Source: RGIG3002 sp964449325 (GTDB taxonomy: Bacteria; Bacillota; Clostridia; Lachnospirales; Lachnospiraceae). Taken from it: DNA of 64,000 bases. How positions within the stretch are numbered: position 1 is the first letter of the stretch; each line of letters opens with the position of its first letter. Of the stretch, positions 8,609 to 17,014 are shown in pieces. The notes under the pieces are model-generated. The model saw only the letters and a list, made by a program, of their open reading frames with translations, was not told where the DNA came from and made no database searches. Position numbers and translations under genes: made by a program. The stretch spans positions 186,001 to 250,000 of the forward strand of contig CAYUYJ010000002.1 in assembly GCA_964449325.1 (NCBI GenBank), written 5' to 3'.

Positions 8609-9964
8609 ATGAGTGGTCCTAAAATATCCAAATATGAATTAGAGCAGATGATGAAAAAAAAGATAGAGGAAGCGGCTTACGAGAGGCAGAGAAAACTGGA
8701 AGCACAGATGCGTGAAAAGCAAAGAAAGGCCGAAGCAAAGCTTGATAAAGAAAACCTTGCTTTTCAGAAAACTATTGCCTCTGTGAATCAAATACTTGAG
8801 AAAGAGCAGCAAAAACAGCAGGAAAGAATGAACAGTCAAAAGCAAACGAAAGAAACGGCCACAGTAAGAAAGAGTCTGCTTCATGACAAGGAGATTAAAA
8901 AGACACTGGATTTTGAAACGATTTTGGAACAGGCACGACAAAATACAGATATCGTAGAGGAATGTCAGGCAGATTTGGAAGATATTGTTCGTGAACTGGT
9001 ACAAGAGCCCATGGAACTGCACAGCCTGATTGATGCCTATGTTCCCAAGAAACAGGAAACACAGGCAGTTTTGGATAAAGCCGGTAAGACAACGGATGCA
9101 GAAGAAAAATTTGATGATCTCTTACTTTCTATGGAAGAGGAGTACAGGGAACTTGTGAGTGACAGAGCCTTTTTCAAGCATTATAAGGAGCAGATTCTAC
9201 GTTTCGAGGAGGTCTGCAAAAGGCAGCAGGAATATCACTCGTATCAGCTTCTTAGAGATGTGTATTATGGAGATTTCGGGCGGCTTAAGGAAGAAAGAAG
9301 TAAGTGGCATAAGCAATATGATACATGGAAAGAACCCTTTTATGAGGTTTACATACAATACCGTGCGGCATGTGAGATGGCAGGGCAGATACCGGAGTAT
9401 TATTCTTTGAAACTTGAGACAGTTTCGACAGATATAGAGGAATTAAAACAGAAAACAGAAGCGCTTCATCAGGAATATCTGCGGCAGCAGGAGAGCATGG
9501 AGGTTACCAGAATCTTTAATGAGGTGATGGAGGAAATGGGATATCAGGTGCTTGGCACGAAGGATATTACCAAAAAGACCGGTGCCAAGGTACATAATAC
9601 TGTTTTTTCTTATGGGGACGGAAGTGGTATTCATGTGATGGACAGTGGTGAGCGAATTACGATGGAGATTGTCGGACTGGAGAACGAGGGTAGAAGTCTT
9701 GAAGAAGAGGACAAGGAGTATCTGACAGAAGAACAGGAGCATTTCTGTGACAGTTTCCATGAGATAGAGCAGGAACTTGCAAAGAGAGGTGTGGTCCTCA
9801 AAGACAGAATAGGGATGTTGCCACCTTCCAAGGAGTATGCAGCTATTATGAGTATGGAAGGTTACGAAAGAACCAAACAGGGTCATCAGATGAAGTCATT
9901 GTCCGGTGTTGATAAAAAAGCAGTCAGAAAGCAGCAAAAGAAGCGGTATTTCAATGAGCAGTGA
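8609..9964 (+). CDS. coiled-coil MSGPK protein of the kinase island, unknown function
   Basis: A 451-residue soluble protein. ATG 8609 is 8 bases after AGGAGG, which lies in the last codons of the kinase gene. The N-terminus reads MSGPKISKYEL, followed by a long charged coiled coil (about residues 10-95, rich in K, E, Q and R), further helical segments to about 310, and a compact C-terminal domain (MGYQVLGTKDITKKTGAKVHNTVFSY, with beta-like stretches). There are no cysteines in metal-binding spacing and no membrane segment. I do not recognise the family. Its position between kinase and FHA genes, with almost no gaps, suggests a scaffold or kinase partner. Confidence 0.7.
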   Translation: MSGPKISKYELEQMMKKKIEEAAYERQRKLEAQMREKQRKAEAKLDKENLAFQKTIASVNQILEKEQQKQQERMNSQKQTKETATVRKSLLHDKEIKKTLDFETILEQARQNTDIVEECQADLEDIVRELVQEPMELHSLIDAYVPKKQETQAVLDKAGKTTDAEEKFDDLLLSMEEEYRELVSDRAFFKHYKEQILRFEEVCKRQQEYHSYQLLRDVYYGDFGRLKEERSKWHKQYDTWKEPFYEVYIQYRAACEMAGQIPEYYSLKLETVSTDIEELKQKTEALHQEYLRQQESMEVTRIFNEVMEEMGYQVLGTKDITKKTGAKVHNTVFSYGDGSGIHVMDSGERITMEIVGLENEGRSLEEEDKEYLTEEQEHFCDSFHEIEQELAKRGVVLKDRIGMLPPSKEYAAIMSMEGYERTKQGHQMKSLSGVDKKAVRKQQKKRYFNEQ

Positions 9965-9975
9965 GGGACAAGTCA

Positions 9976-10713
9976 ATGAAGAAAAAAGTAAAAATATGTA
10001 TGAATGCGGAGTGCATAAACAGAGTTAACAAACCGGATGCGGCAGTGTGTGCAGGCTGTGGCAGCTCCTTTCGGGGAATGAGCTGGCAGTTTTTAAGTGA
10101 TGAGGAAATCGAGAGGTTACTTTCGCCGGATGAAAAGGTGGAAGAAGCAACAAGAGAGACAGACGAGTCTGGGGAAGAACAAAGTGCAAGGGAAGAACAA
10201 GAGCAGTCGGGAGGTATGTTTATCATTTGCCCAAGCTGTCAGAGGCATATTCCTTATAGAGTAGGCTTGGAATTTTGTGAATGCGGAGAATATGTGCAGG
10301 AAGAGATACCGGTACAGGAAAATACTCAATCGGTTGAAGAAGGGCAGCAGGAGACAGCAGAAGAACGTAAGGTTACCGCATTGCAATCGCTGGATGGTCT
10401 GTACAGACTTGAGCTCACCGGAGAGTGGATGAAGGTGGGAAGAAAGGCAACCGGAGAAGCATACTTCGAAAGCAATGGCAAGTACAAGGTCTGCAGAGAA
10501 CATGCCATTCTGCAGTTGACTGAAGGGGAATGGTACATTTCCTATTGCAAGAGAGAAGACCGTAATTACATAGGTGGCGTGGAAAATCCCATTTTCATTA
10601 ATAAGCGGAAAATGGAGAGGCAGGAGAGCTACAAACTTAAACCGGGGGATGAAATTGCTTTTGCAGAATCCGACCCGTCTGATTCTATGGCCGCCTTTTT
10701 CCGTGTGGAATAG
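9976..10713 (+). CDS. double zinc-ribbon FHA-domain protein
   Basis: A 245-residue protein. ATG 9976 is preceded by GAGGG; a GTG at 9961 is a weaker option. Two metal sites are seen: C8-x4-C13-x11-C25-x2-C28 and C85-x2-C88-x12-C101-x-C103. The C-terminal 105 residues form an FHA domain: VGRKATG, then VCREHAILQL (the Arg-x-His of the phosphothreonine pocket), then FINKRKM and LKPGDEIAF. FHA domains bind phosphothreonine peptides, so it is the natural reader of the kinase's repeated Thr sites. The acidic linker (about 50-80) may be flexible. It sits 11 bases ahead of the radical SAM gene. Confidence 0.85.
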   Translation: MKKKVKICMNAECINRVNKPDAAVCAGCGSSFRGMSWQFLSDEEIERLLSPDEKVEEATRETDESGEEQSAREEQEQSGGMFIICPSCQRHIPYRVGLEFCECGEYVQEEIPVQENTQSVEEGQQETAEERKVTALQSLDGLYRLELTGEWMKVGRKATGEAYFESNGKYKVCREHAILQLTEGEWYISYCKREDRNYIGGVENPIFINKRKMERQESYKLKPGDEIAFAESDPSDSMAAFFRVE

Positions 10714-10724
10714 ATGAGGCAGAT

Positions 10725-11306
10725 ATGAAGATTGCAAGAATACTCTATCCGGTACATGTACTTGGTCCGGGTGAGCGAGTGGCTATATGGACCTATGGTT
10801 GCAGGCATGAATGCAAGGGCTGTGCAAATCCGGAACTTTGGGCACCGAAGAATGTGACAGAAACGGATGCAGAGCATTTAAAAATGTTTTTTGTACAGCT
10901 TTTAAAAAAAGGACCTATCGAGGGAATAACCATTACGGGAGGTGACCCCTTTTTCGATACAGAGTCGCTGAAACAAATACTGGCGATTGCAGAAGAATAT
11001 ACGCAGGATATTCTGGTCTATACCGGTTTTCTACTGCAGGAACTGGAAAAAAAGGCAGGTATACAGACTATTCTTAATAAGATTGCGGTACTGATAGATG
11101 GGACGTATGACGAGAAACAGAATAACGGACATGTCTTAAAAGGGTCTGATAATCAGAATATCTACTATTTAAAGGAGCAGTATCGGTCTGAATATGAAAC
11201 GTATATCAGGCAAAATCAGGGGAAATATCCGGTAGAAAACTTTCCGGCAAGAGATGGTGTCATATCGGTCGGGATTCATAAACCGGATTTTCATAAGAAA
11301 ATATAA
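10725..11306 (+). CDS. NrdG-like radical SAM activating-enzyme family protein
   Basis: A 193-residue protein. WTYGCRHECKGC carries the C-x3-C-x2-C cluster motif for a 4Fe-4S centre, and TITGGDPF is the SAM-binding GGE-like motif. The size and layout match NrdG, the activator of anaerobic ribonucleotide reductase, and small activating enzymes in general. No nrdD or other glycyl-radical enzyme is in the window, and all neighbours are signalling genes, so a housekeeping NrdG role is doubtful. GAGG precedes the ATG. It lies between the FHA and AAA+ genes in the same operon. Substrate unknown. Confidence 0.85.
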   Translation: MKIARILYPVHVLGPGERVAIWTYGCRHECKGCANPELWAPKNVTETDAEHLKMFFVQLLKKGPIEGITITGGDPFFDTESLKQILAIAEEYTQDILVYTGFLLQELEKKAGIQTILNKIAVLIDGTYDEKQNNGHVLKGSDNQNIYYLKEQYRSEYETYIRQNQGKYPVENFPARDGVISVGIHKPDFHKKI

Positions 11307-11332
11307 AAGAAACGGAGGAATACAGGACAGGA

Positions 11333-13282
11333 ATGAGCAATGGATATTATATAGCAAAATGGCACAAGGAATTGGAAATTTTTCATAAGGTGAAACCAAT
11401 TCTAATTATGGAAGGAAATGTTTTAGATCAGTTTCAGTATCCGTCGGATGGTTCTATTTCTGATTTGAACGGGTATCTGGTCAGCTTTTTTCTGGAGCAT
11501 GGGTATCAGAATATTGTTTCCTTTGATAGTATACATGGATTTTACAGTTTGCTGGGAACAGAGAGTCTGCAGAACTTTAAAAAGATTTCGGATTGTCATG
11601 CAACAATCAGGGGACAGTATATGGCTGTGCCGTTTGCAGCAGAAAGTGGAGAAACAGCACCCGAGGTCATTGAGAATGCCTTGTCACAAAATGAAGAGTT
11701 GACCGTAGTTATTATGAATCTTGCATCCAGATATGTGACTTCACCGGATAATCTGTCTCAGGCAGAGGTAAACAGTTATACCACTCTCCTTCAGATGGCC
11801 GGGAGAATACCGGATTGCAGAGTACAAAACGAGGAGGAAACCATAGAACCGCAGTTTGCCAAGAATCTTTTGATTTTGCTGGTAGATAAAACAAATGACC
11901 TTCCAACCTGGTTTTGCCTGAATAATCCAAATGTGAAGATTTTGCATCTGTCAACACCGGGAAAAGAGGAGAGAGCAGCTTTTGTGAAAGGAGAGGCATT
12001 CAGAAGCTTTTTTAGAAAGGATATTTATGAAAGCGGCATGAAGGCGTTTGAGATAAGCGAAGAGGAAAAACAGATGCTTTCTGAGGAAGAAGCAAAGCAG
12101 CTGACAGTAAGGCGCAGACAGGAGCTTGAGAAAATTCAGGATAAATTTGTAGGAATGACGGAAGGGTTTACATTTTTAGAATTAAACGATTTGCGTGCAC
12201 TGTGCCATAATGAGGGAATTACCATTGCCAAAATGTATGAGGTAGTGGATTTGTATCGTTACGGTATTAGAGAGAATCCATGGATGCGAGAGGATTTGCA
12301 GGCATCGCTTAAGGGTGCGGAAAATAGTTTCTACAAGCGTGTGAAAGGGCAGGAGGATGCAATTACAAAGACAATGGATGTGGTCAAAAGGGCAGCTACA
12401 GGTATGTCCGGTCTGCAACATTCCTCCCATACGAAGCCTAAGGGAATCCTGTTTTTTGCAGGTCCTACCGGAACAGGTAAAACGGAGACAGCAAAAACGT
12501 TGGCGGAAATTCTCTTTGGAGATGAGAATCGCTGCATACGTTTTGACATGAGTGAGTATTCACAGCCACAGTCCGACCAGAAACTTTTAGGAGCACCTCC
12601 CGGATATGTAGGCTATGAGGCAGGCGGACAGTTGACCAATGCAGTCAGAGAAAATCCTTTTTCCATTCTGTTGTTTGATGAGATAGAAAAGGCACACGGC
12701 TCTATTTTTGACAAATTTCTTCAAATACTTGAGGACGGCAGGATGACTGACGGACAGGGAAAGACGGTCTACTTCTCCGAAACGATTATTATATTTACAA
12801 GTAATCTTGGAATGTTTCGACAGGAAAATGGAGAAAAGGTGGACAATGTCACACCGGATGAAGATTACAGCCGGATTAGCCGGAAAGTAAAAACAGCAAT
12901 CGAGGAATATTTTAAATATGAATTGGGAAGACCGGAAATATTAAACAGAATCGGTGAGAATATCGTTGTCTTTGACTTTATCAGACCGGAAACGGCCAAG
13001 CTGATTCTGGATTCCCAAATTGATAAAATCATAACAAATTTGAGAACTGAGAAGAATATCAGACTGGTAATATCCGACGCAGCAAAGGAGACACTTCTCC
13101 ACAAGGCTTGTGCCAACCTCAAAAATGGCGGTAGAGGCATTGGAAACGTGGTAGAGGACGCATTGATTAACCCATTGTCACGTTTTTTGTTCGATGAAGG
13201 AATCGCAAATGACAGTGAAATCGAGATACAGGAAATTGATGCAGAGCAGTCGCCTGTACAAATGAAGGCTGTCAGAAAATAG
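11333..13282 (+). CDS. ClpB/ClpV-like AAA+ remodelling ATPase
   Basis: A 649-residue protein with one active ATPase module. The N-terminal 230 residues look like a degenerate AAA module without a P-loop (start of the recognisable part: ILIMEGNVLDQF). A charged helical linker follows. The active module has Walker A GPTGTGKT (about 377-384), pore loop GYVGYEAGG, Walker B ILLFDEIEKAH, sensor 1 TSNLG, Arg finger RPEILNRI and sensor 2 GGRGIG, all as in the second ring of ClpB. No IGF/LGF loop for docking ClpP is seen, so it should act as a remodeller, not feed a Clp protease. Partners are inferred to be the FHA and MSGPK proteins of the same operon. No type VI tail genes are present, although the ATPase class resembles ClpV. 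Confidence 0.9.
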   Translation: MSNGYYIAKWHKELEIFHKVKPILIMEGNVLDQFQYPSDGSISDLNGYLVSFFLEHGYQNIVSFDSIHGFYSLLGTESLQNFKKISDCHATIRGQYMAVPFAAESGETAPEVIENALSQNEELTVVIMNLASRYVTSPDNLSQAEVNSYTTLLQMAGRIPDCRVQNEEETIEPQFAKNLLILLVDKTNDLPTWFCLNNPNVKILHLSTPGKEERAAFVKGEAFRSFFRKDIYESGMKAFEISEEEKQMLSEEEAKQLTVRRRQELEKIQDKFVGMTEGFTFLELNDLRALCHNEGITIAKMYEVVDLYRYGIRENPWMREDLQASLKGAENSFYKRVKGQEDAITKTMDVVKRAATGMSGLQHSSHTKPKGILFFAGPTGTGKTETAKTLAEILFGDENRCIRFDMSEYSQPQSDQKLLGAPPGYVGYEAGGQLTNAVRENPFSILLFDEIEKAHGSIFDKFLQILEDGRMTDGQGKTVYFSETIIIFTSNLGMFRQENGEKVDNVTPDEDYSRISRKVKTAIEEYFKYELGRPEILNRIGENIVVFDFIRPETAKLILDSQIDKIITNLRTEKNIRLVISDAAKETLLHKACANLKNGGRGIGNVVEDALINPLSRFLFDEGIANDSEIEIQEIDAEQSPVQMKAVRK

Positions 13283-13308
13283 CAGTCCGTGCTTATGTGG
13301 AGGTAAGT

Positions 13309-14082
13309 ATGAAAATATACGGATATGTAGAAAAAGGTATGGGAAAGAGTGAGTGCCAGGACAGGGTATTGATAGGAGACACAATTCTGGCAGGCGGATT
13401 TCTGGTAACAGAATATGAGAAAGCAGGAAATCTGTTGGTAGCAGTTGCAGACGGAGTAGGTGGTTATCCCGGCGGAGAAAAAGCCTCTCTTCTTGCAGTA
13501 GACAGCATCCGTGTACTAAACAGAAGGACGAAACTTTTAGAGGAAGATATTGCAGGTCTTGTAACAATTGCGGATGCGCAGATACGAAAGACAGGACAAC
13601 GAAATCCCGGCTTTGAAAATATGGCAACCACACTGACTGCATTTGTCATGAATCAGGAAAGGGCACTTTCCGTACATATAGGAAACTGCAGACTTTGTAC
13701 TTACAAAAAATATCTGCAGCCGTTGACTAAGGACCAGACCGTTGTGGCAGACATGGTAAGCAGAGGAGAAATGACAAGAGAGGAAGCGCTTGTTTCTCCT
13801 CTTCGCAACCGGATTAATGCCTGCCTTGGTGGTGGGAAAGAAGAATATCTTCATAAATTGCAGATTGAGGCACAGGATAAACTTTTAGAGCAGGATAGCA
13901 ATCTCATTCTGACTTGTGACGGCATTCATGACTATATGGGAGAAGAGGAATTGGAAATGCTTCTTGCAGCAAGCGTGGATGCACAGGAAGTATGTAAAAG
14001 TATTGCACAAGAGGCACGAAAGAACGGATCATGCGATGATATTTCCATAGTGATTGTGGACCGATTGGGCAGATTCAGATAA
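13309..14082 (+). CDS. PP2C-type Ser/Thr protein phosphatase
   Basis: A 257-residue protein. The start at ATG 13309 follows GGAGG at 13299-13303. Motifs in order: SECQDRV (metal Asp), VADGVGGYPGG (metal Asp and Gly), ATTLTAF, VHIGNCRL, LTCDGIHD (Asp) and CDDISIVIV (Asp pair). All metal-binding Asp residues of the PP2C fold are present. It has no membrane segment or sensor domain. It is the natural counterpart of the kinase five genes upstream, removing phosphate from the Thr repeats or other targets. The stop is followed after 16 bases by the membrane-protein gene. Confidence 0.9.
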   Translation: MKIYGYVEKGMGKSECQDRVLIGDTILAGGFLVTEYEKAGNLLVAVADGVGGYPGGEKASLLAVDSIRVLNRRTKLLEEDIAGLVTIADAQIRKTGQRNPGFENMATTLTAFVMNQERALSVHIGNCRLCTYKKYLQPLTKDQTVVADMVSRGEMTREEALVSPLRNRINACLGGGKEEYLHKLQIEAQDKLLEQDSNLILTCDGIHDYMGEEELEMLLAASVDAQEVCKSIAQEARKNGSCDDISIVIVDRLGRFR

Positions 14083-14098
14083 AGGGCAGGAGAATAAG

Positions 14099-16939
14099 AT
14101 GGGTTTAGAACAATGTATGAATGTTCTGTTAAAGAATATGCAAAAGCAGGATGCAAAGATTGAAGAGGATATGAGGCAGTATGCCGGTTTGTTAAGTGAG
14201 CTTGAAAGATGTGAGGCGCTCAGAAAGCAGCATGAAGCGGATAAGCATAAGCTGGTAGAGCTGTTTTCAGCATTGGTTGACAAAAGTACCTATGAGGCGG
14301 ATAGTATTCATTTTCAAAGAATGCAGGAAACAATTAAGGAAGATGAAGAGACAAGGAATAGAATTCTTGGGCAGATAGAGGAGAGAAAGTCCTACTATGA
14401 AGCCTTTCAGGACAATGCCTATGAGGTACTTTGGAAGCAGGATGAGGCAGGTCAGCTGGCAGCTATTTATCTGATGTTTGGCGGAAAAAAACGCAGTGTC
14501 CAAGCTATGACAGCCGAGCTTCTTGGGAAGAAAAAAAATCTCTCCCCGGAGGTTTCCGGATACCTGATAGACAAAGCTTTGGTTTATAGTGATGAGAGGC
14601 AGGAGGAAAGGGAAGAAGAGGAAAAACTGGAAGAACTTCTGACAGAACTTTTAAGAAGTACGGATTATCCGACAAAGGACGAGACATGGAAGAGCCGTGA
14701 GAGCTATTTAAAAATCCGCAAAACAAGAAGAACACTGGCAGAATGTAAAATTCTTTTAGAAAAGTATGACAATGTCAGGGAATCCTTTGAGGGATTTGAG
14801 GAAAACTATGAAAGGATTCGTACGAAGATAGAGGCGGAACTGGGCAAGCTCAAATCCGGAAAAAAAGGTGATGATGCAACACTTTGTATCTCCAAGACGA
14901 AACAGTGGTATCGCAGCAGTATTGCAGAAATCAATGAAAAGCTTACGCAGGGGAAAAAGCAAAATGAGGAAATAAAGCATGCCATTGCCCAAATGAATAA
15001 AATGAGTGGAGAACTCCAACAGGGACGAAAGGCCGGCGCGGACATGGCACGCTGCGACAGTATACACAGTTCATTGACAGCATACAGTGAAAAACTGGCA
15101 GGATATACAGATGTTTCAGAAATGGAGAATATGCTGGAAAAACTGTTAAGTGAATTCCAAAAGAAAATGGGACTTGTACAGGAAGCAAAACAGGCCGATA
15201 CAGAGAAAAGAAAAAGAGTACAAAGAAAAAAAGTCCAAAATTGGGGAAAAAGAAAAAAATATATGATGAAGGCAATGCCCGTGATGGTTGTCTGTGTCAT
15301 TCTTTTCATTATCTATAGGTTGTTTTTCTCCAACGTATATTACGGATTTGGAAAATTCTATTTTGGAAACAGACTTTATAAGGAATATGTTGTTTCTTCC
15401 CGGGTAAAGGAAATTCCGGATGGGTTGTTTCGGAATAATCATTCCATGGTGTCTGTAACATTGCCGGAGGGTTTGAAGGAGATTGGAAATCAGGCATTTA
15501 TGGGATGTTCTTCACTGCAGGAGCTGGTACTACCGGAAAGTATGGAAACGATAGGAGAAAGTGCGTTTGAGAACTGCTATAATCTGCAGACGGTTGCATG
15601 GAATGATAACCTGACTGCTATTGGTAGTAATGCTTTTGCCTCCACAGATTTACAGTCTCTTGAGGATTTAAATCTGACTATTGCGGATGAAAAAGCCTTC
15701 TATAACTGCAAGAATCTTGAGATTACAGAGGAAATAGAAGAAAAATTCGGAGCCGACAAATTCTATAAAAGAGCATTTCCTGAGGAGCCTTTACTGGAAA
15801 ATGAAGGACAGTTGAAAAAGATACTGCCGGGCAATTATATATCAGGCATTGACTTTACGGATAAGGAAGGAACAATAAGCAATCTGTGGTATGAAAAGGA
15901 AAAGACACAAGAAGCGAAATTCAGCTTTGAATATCGTCTTCATGGTTTATGGTATGCTATAGCAGGATCGGTAATAAGTAATAATGTGAATACTTCACTG
16001 CCACAGGATATCAGGCTGAATATCTCTTCGGTACAATGCGGATATGACAAAGACCAGCTTCTTATACAGGATGAAGAAGGAAACTATCCCGGTGTCGCTT
16101 TTGCCATGGATGGGCTTGTGTTACCGCTTGGGGAAGAGGAAATTGTAATGAATGGAAACGACATTACGAATATTCAGATAGATGAGATATCGGAAGAGGA
16201 ACAGAAGATAACTTTCGTTTTGTCAGCAAAGCTAAAATCCTTCAGGGACATAGATTTTTCAGGATGTCTTGAACTGTCAGTAGGAGAGGACAAACCGGTA
16301 CGTGAATTTAATGTAACACAGACAACAGACAATGGATATAATTTTTATGGAACTTATACAGACAGTAATGAGAATACCGTGGTGGTAAATCAACGTCAGG
16401 GAAATTATTATTATCTTGGCGATGGTAATTTTCTGGATGTCAGCCTTCAAAATAAGGGTAATGCGGTTATTTATTTTTCTTATGGTGAATACAGTACAAA
16501 CTCTCATAAGGTAACGTTAGACTATTACAATAAAGAAATTCATGTGAAGGACAACTATGTTCTTAAGAAGACGGCAAACACAGAAGAAGAGAAAGAAACA
16601 GATTCCCGATTTGCCGGTGTCTGGAAGGGAAGTTTACGAAAAGACTTATGGCTTGAAAGTCATAATGTGGCATATACGGCGTATGTATTTGACAATGGGG
16701 AAAATGATGTCGCTATGATAGAATGGAACTATACATTAAACAATGGAACATTGCGGTATGCAAGCTATCCATGTTTTTGGGACTACGATAGTACAAATCA
16801 CTATGTTAAATTTACAAATGGAGGTTTCTACACAGTAGCCGATGGCTATCATTCCACCAATATGTCCGGTACCCTCAGCGCAGACGGTAAGAGAATTACG
16901 CGTACAAATGGAGACGGATATTTAGAGAAGGTTCAGTAA
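14099..16939 (+). CDS. single-pass membrane protein: cytosolic coiled coil, outside BspA-type leucine-rich repeats
   Basis: A 946-residue protein. ATG 14099 has AGGAG 6 bases upstream. Residues 1-385 are charged and mostly coiled coil, with no signal peptide. A basic stretch (KKVQNWGKRKKY) precedes a transmembrane helix at about 392-412 (MPVMVVCVILFIIYRLFF), so the N-terminus is inside. Residues about 430-540 are BspA-type (LRR_5) repeats, seen as LPEGLKEIGNQAFMGCSSL and LPESMETIGESAFENCYNL. The remaining 400 residues are beta-rich with many Tyr, Asn and Gly, possibly a ligand- or wall-binding region. It is last in the kinase operon and is the only member that reaches the outside, so it may be the sensor or anchor of the system. 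Confidence 0.85.
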   Translation: MGLEQCMNVLLKNMQKQDAKIEEDMRQYAGLLSELERCEALRKQHEADKHKLVELFSALVDKSTYEADSIHFQRMQETIKEDEETRNRILGQIEERKSYYEAFQDNAYEVLWKQDEAGQLAAIYLMFGGKKRSVQAMTAELLGKKKNLSPEVSGYLIDKALVYSDERQEEREEEEKLEELLTELLRSTDYPTKDETWKSRESYLKIRKTRRTLAECKILLEKYDNVRESFEGFEENYERIRTKIEAELGKLKSGKKGDDATLCISKTKQWYRSSIAEINEKLTQGKKQNEEIKHAIAQMNKMSGELQQGRKAGADMARCDSIHSSLTAYSEKLAGYTDVSEMENMLEKLLSEFQKKMGLVQEAKQADTEKRKRVQRKKVQNWGKRKKYMMKAMPVMVVCVILFIIYRLFFSNVYYGFGKFYFGNRLYKEYVVSSRVKEIPDGLFRNNHSMVSVTLPEGLKEIGNQAFMGCSSLQELVLPESMETIGESAFENCYNLQTVAWNDNLTAIGSNAFASTDLQSLEDLNLTIADEKAFYNCKNLEITEEIEEKFGADKFYKRAFPEEPLLENEGQLKKILPGNYISGIDFTDKEGTISNLWYEKEKTQEAKFSFEYRLHGLWYAIAGSVISNNVNTSLPQDIRLNISSVQCGYDKDQLLIQDEEGNYPGVAFAMDGLVLPLGEEEIVMNGNDITNIQIDEISEEEQKITFVLSAKLKSFRDIDFSGCLELSVGEDKPVREFNVTQTTDNGYNFYGTYTDSNENTVVVNQRQGNYYYLGDGNFLDVSLQNKGNAVIYFSYGEYSTNSHKVTLDYYNKEIHVKDNYVLKKTANTEEEKETDSRFAGVWKGSLRKDLWLESHNVAYTAYVFDNGENDVAMIEWNYTLNNGTLRYASYPCFWDYDSTNHYVKFTNGGFYTVADGYHSTNMSGTLSADGKRITRTNGDGYLEKVQ

Positions 16940-17014
16940 AGAGCATGGCTTTGATGCAGAGTGAGTTCTAAAATCGGAGTGAAACAGATATAGTCTGACC
17001 AAGGAGGAAGCATA

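Noticed and set aside
10117..10737. 206-codon open frame antisense to the FHA gene
   Set aside because: The plus-strand frame has two zinc ribbons and an FHA domain; the antisense frame is Phe/Leu/Ser-rich shadow coding.
6749..14082. TerY-phosphorylation triad or type VI secretion locus
   Set aside because: No vWA (TerY) protein and no contractile-tail protein is encoded; only the kinase, phosphatase and ATPase classes are shared.
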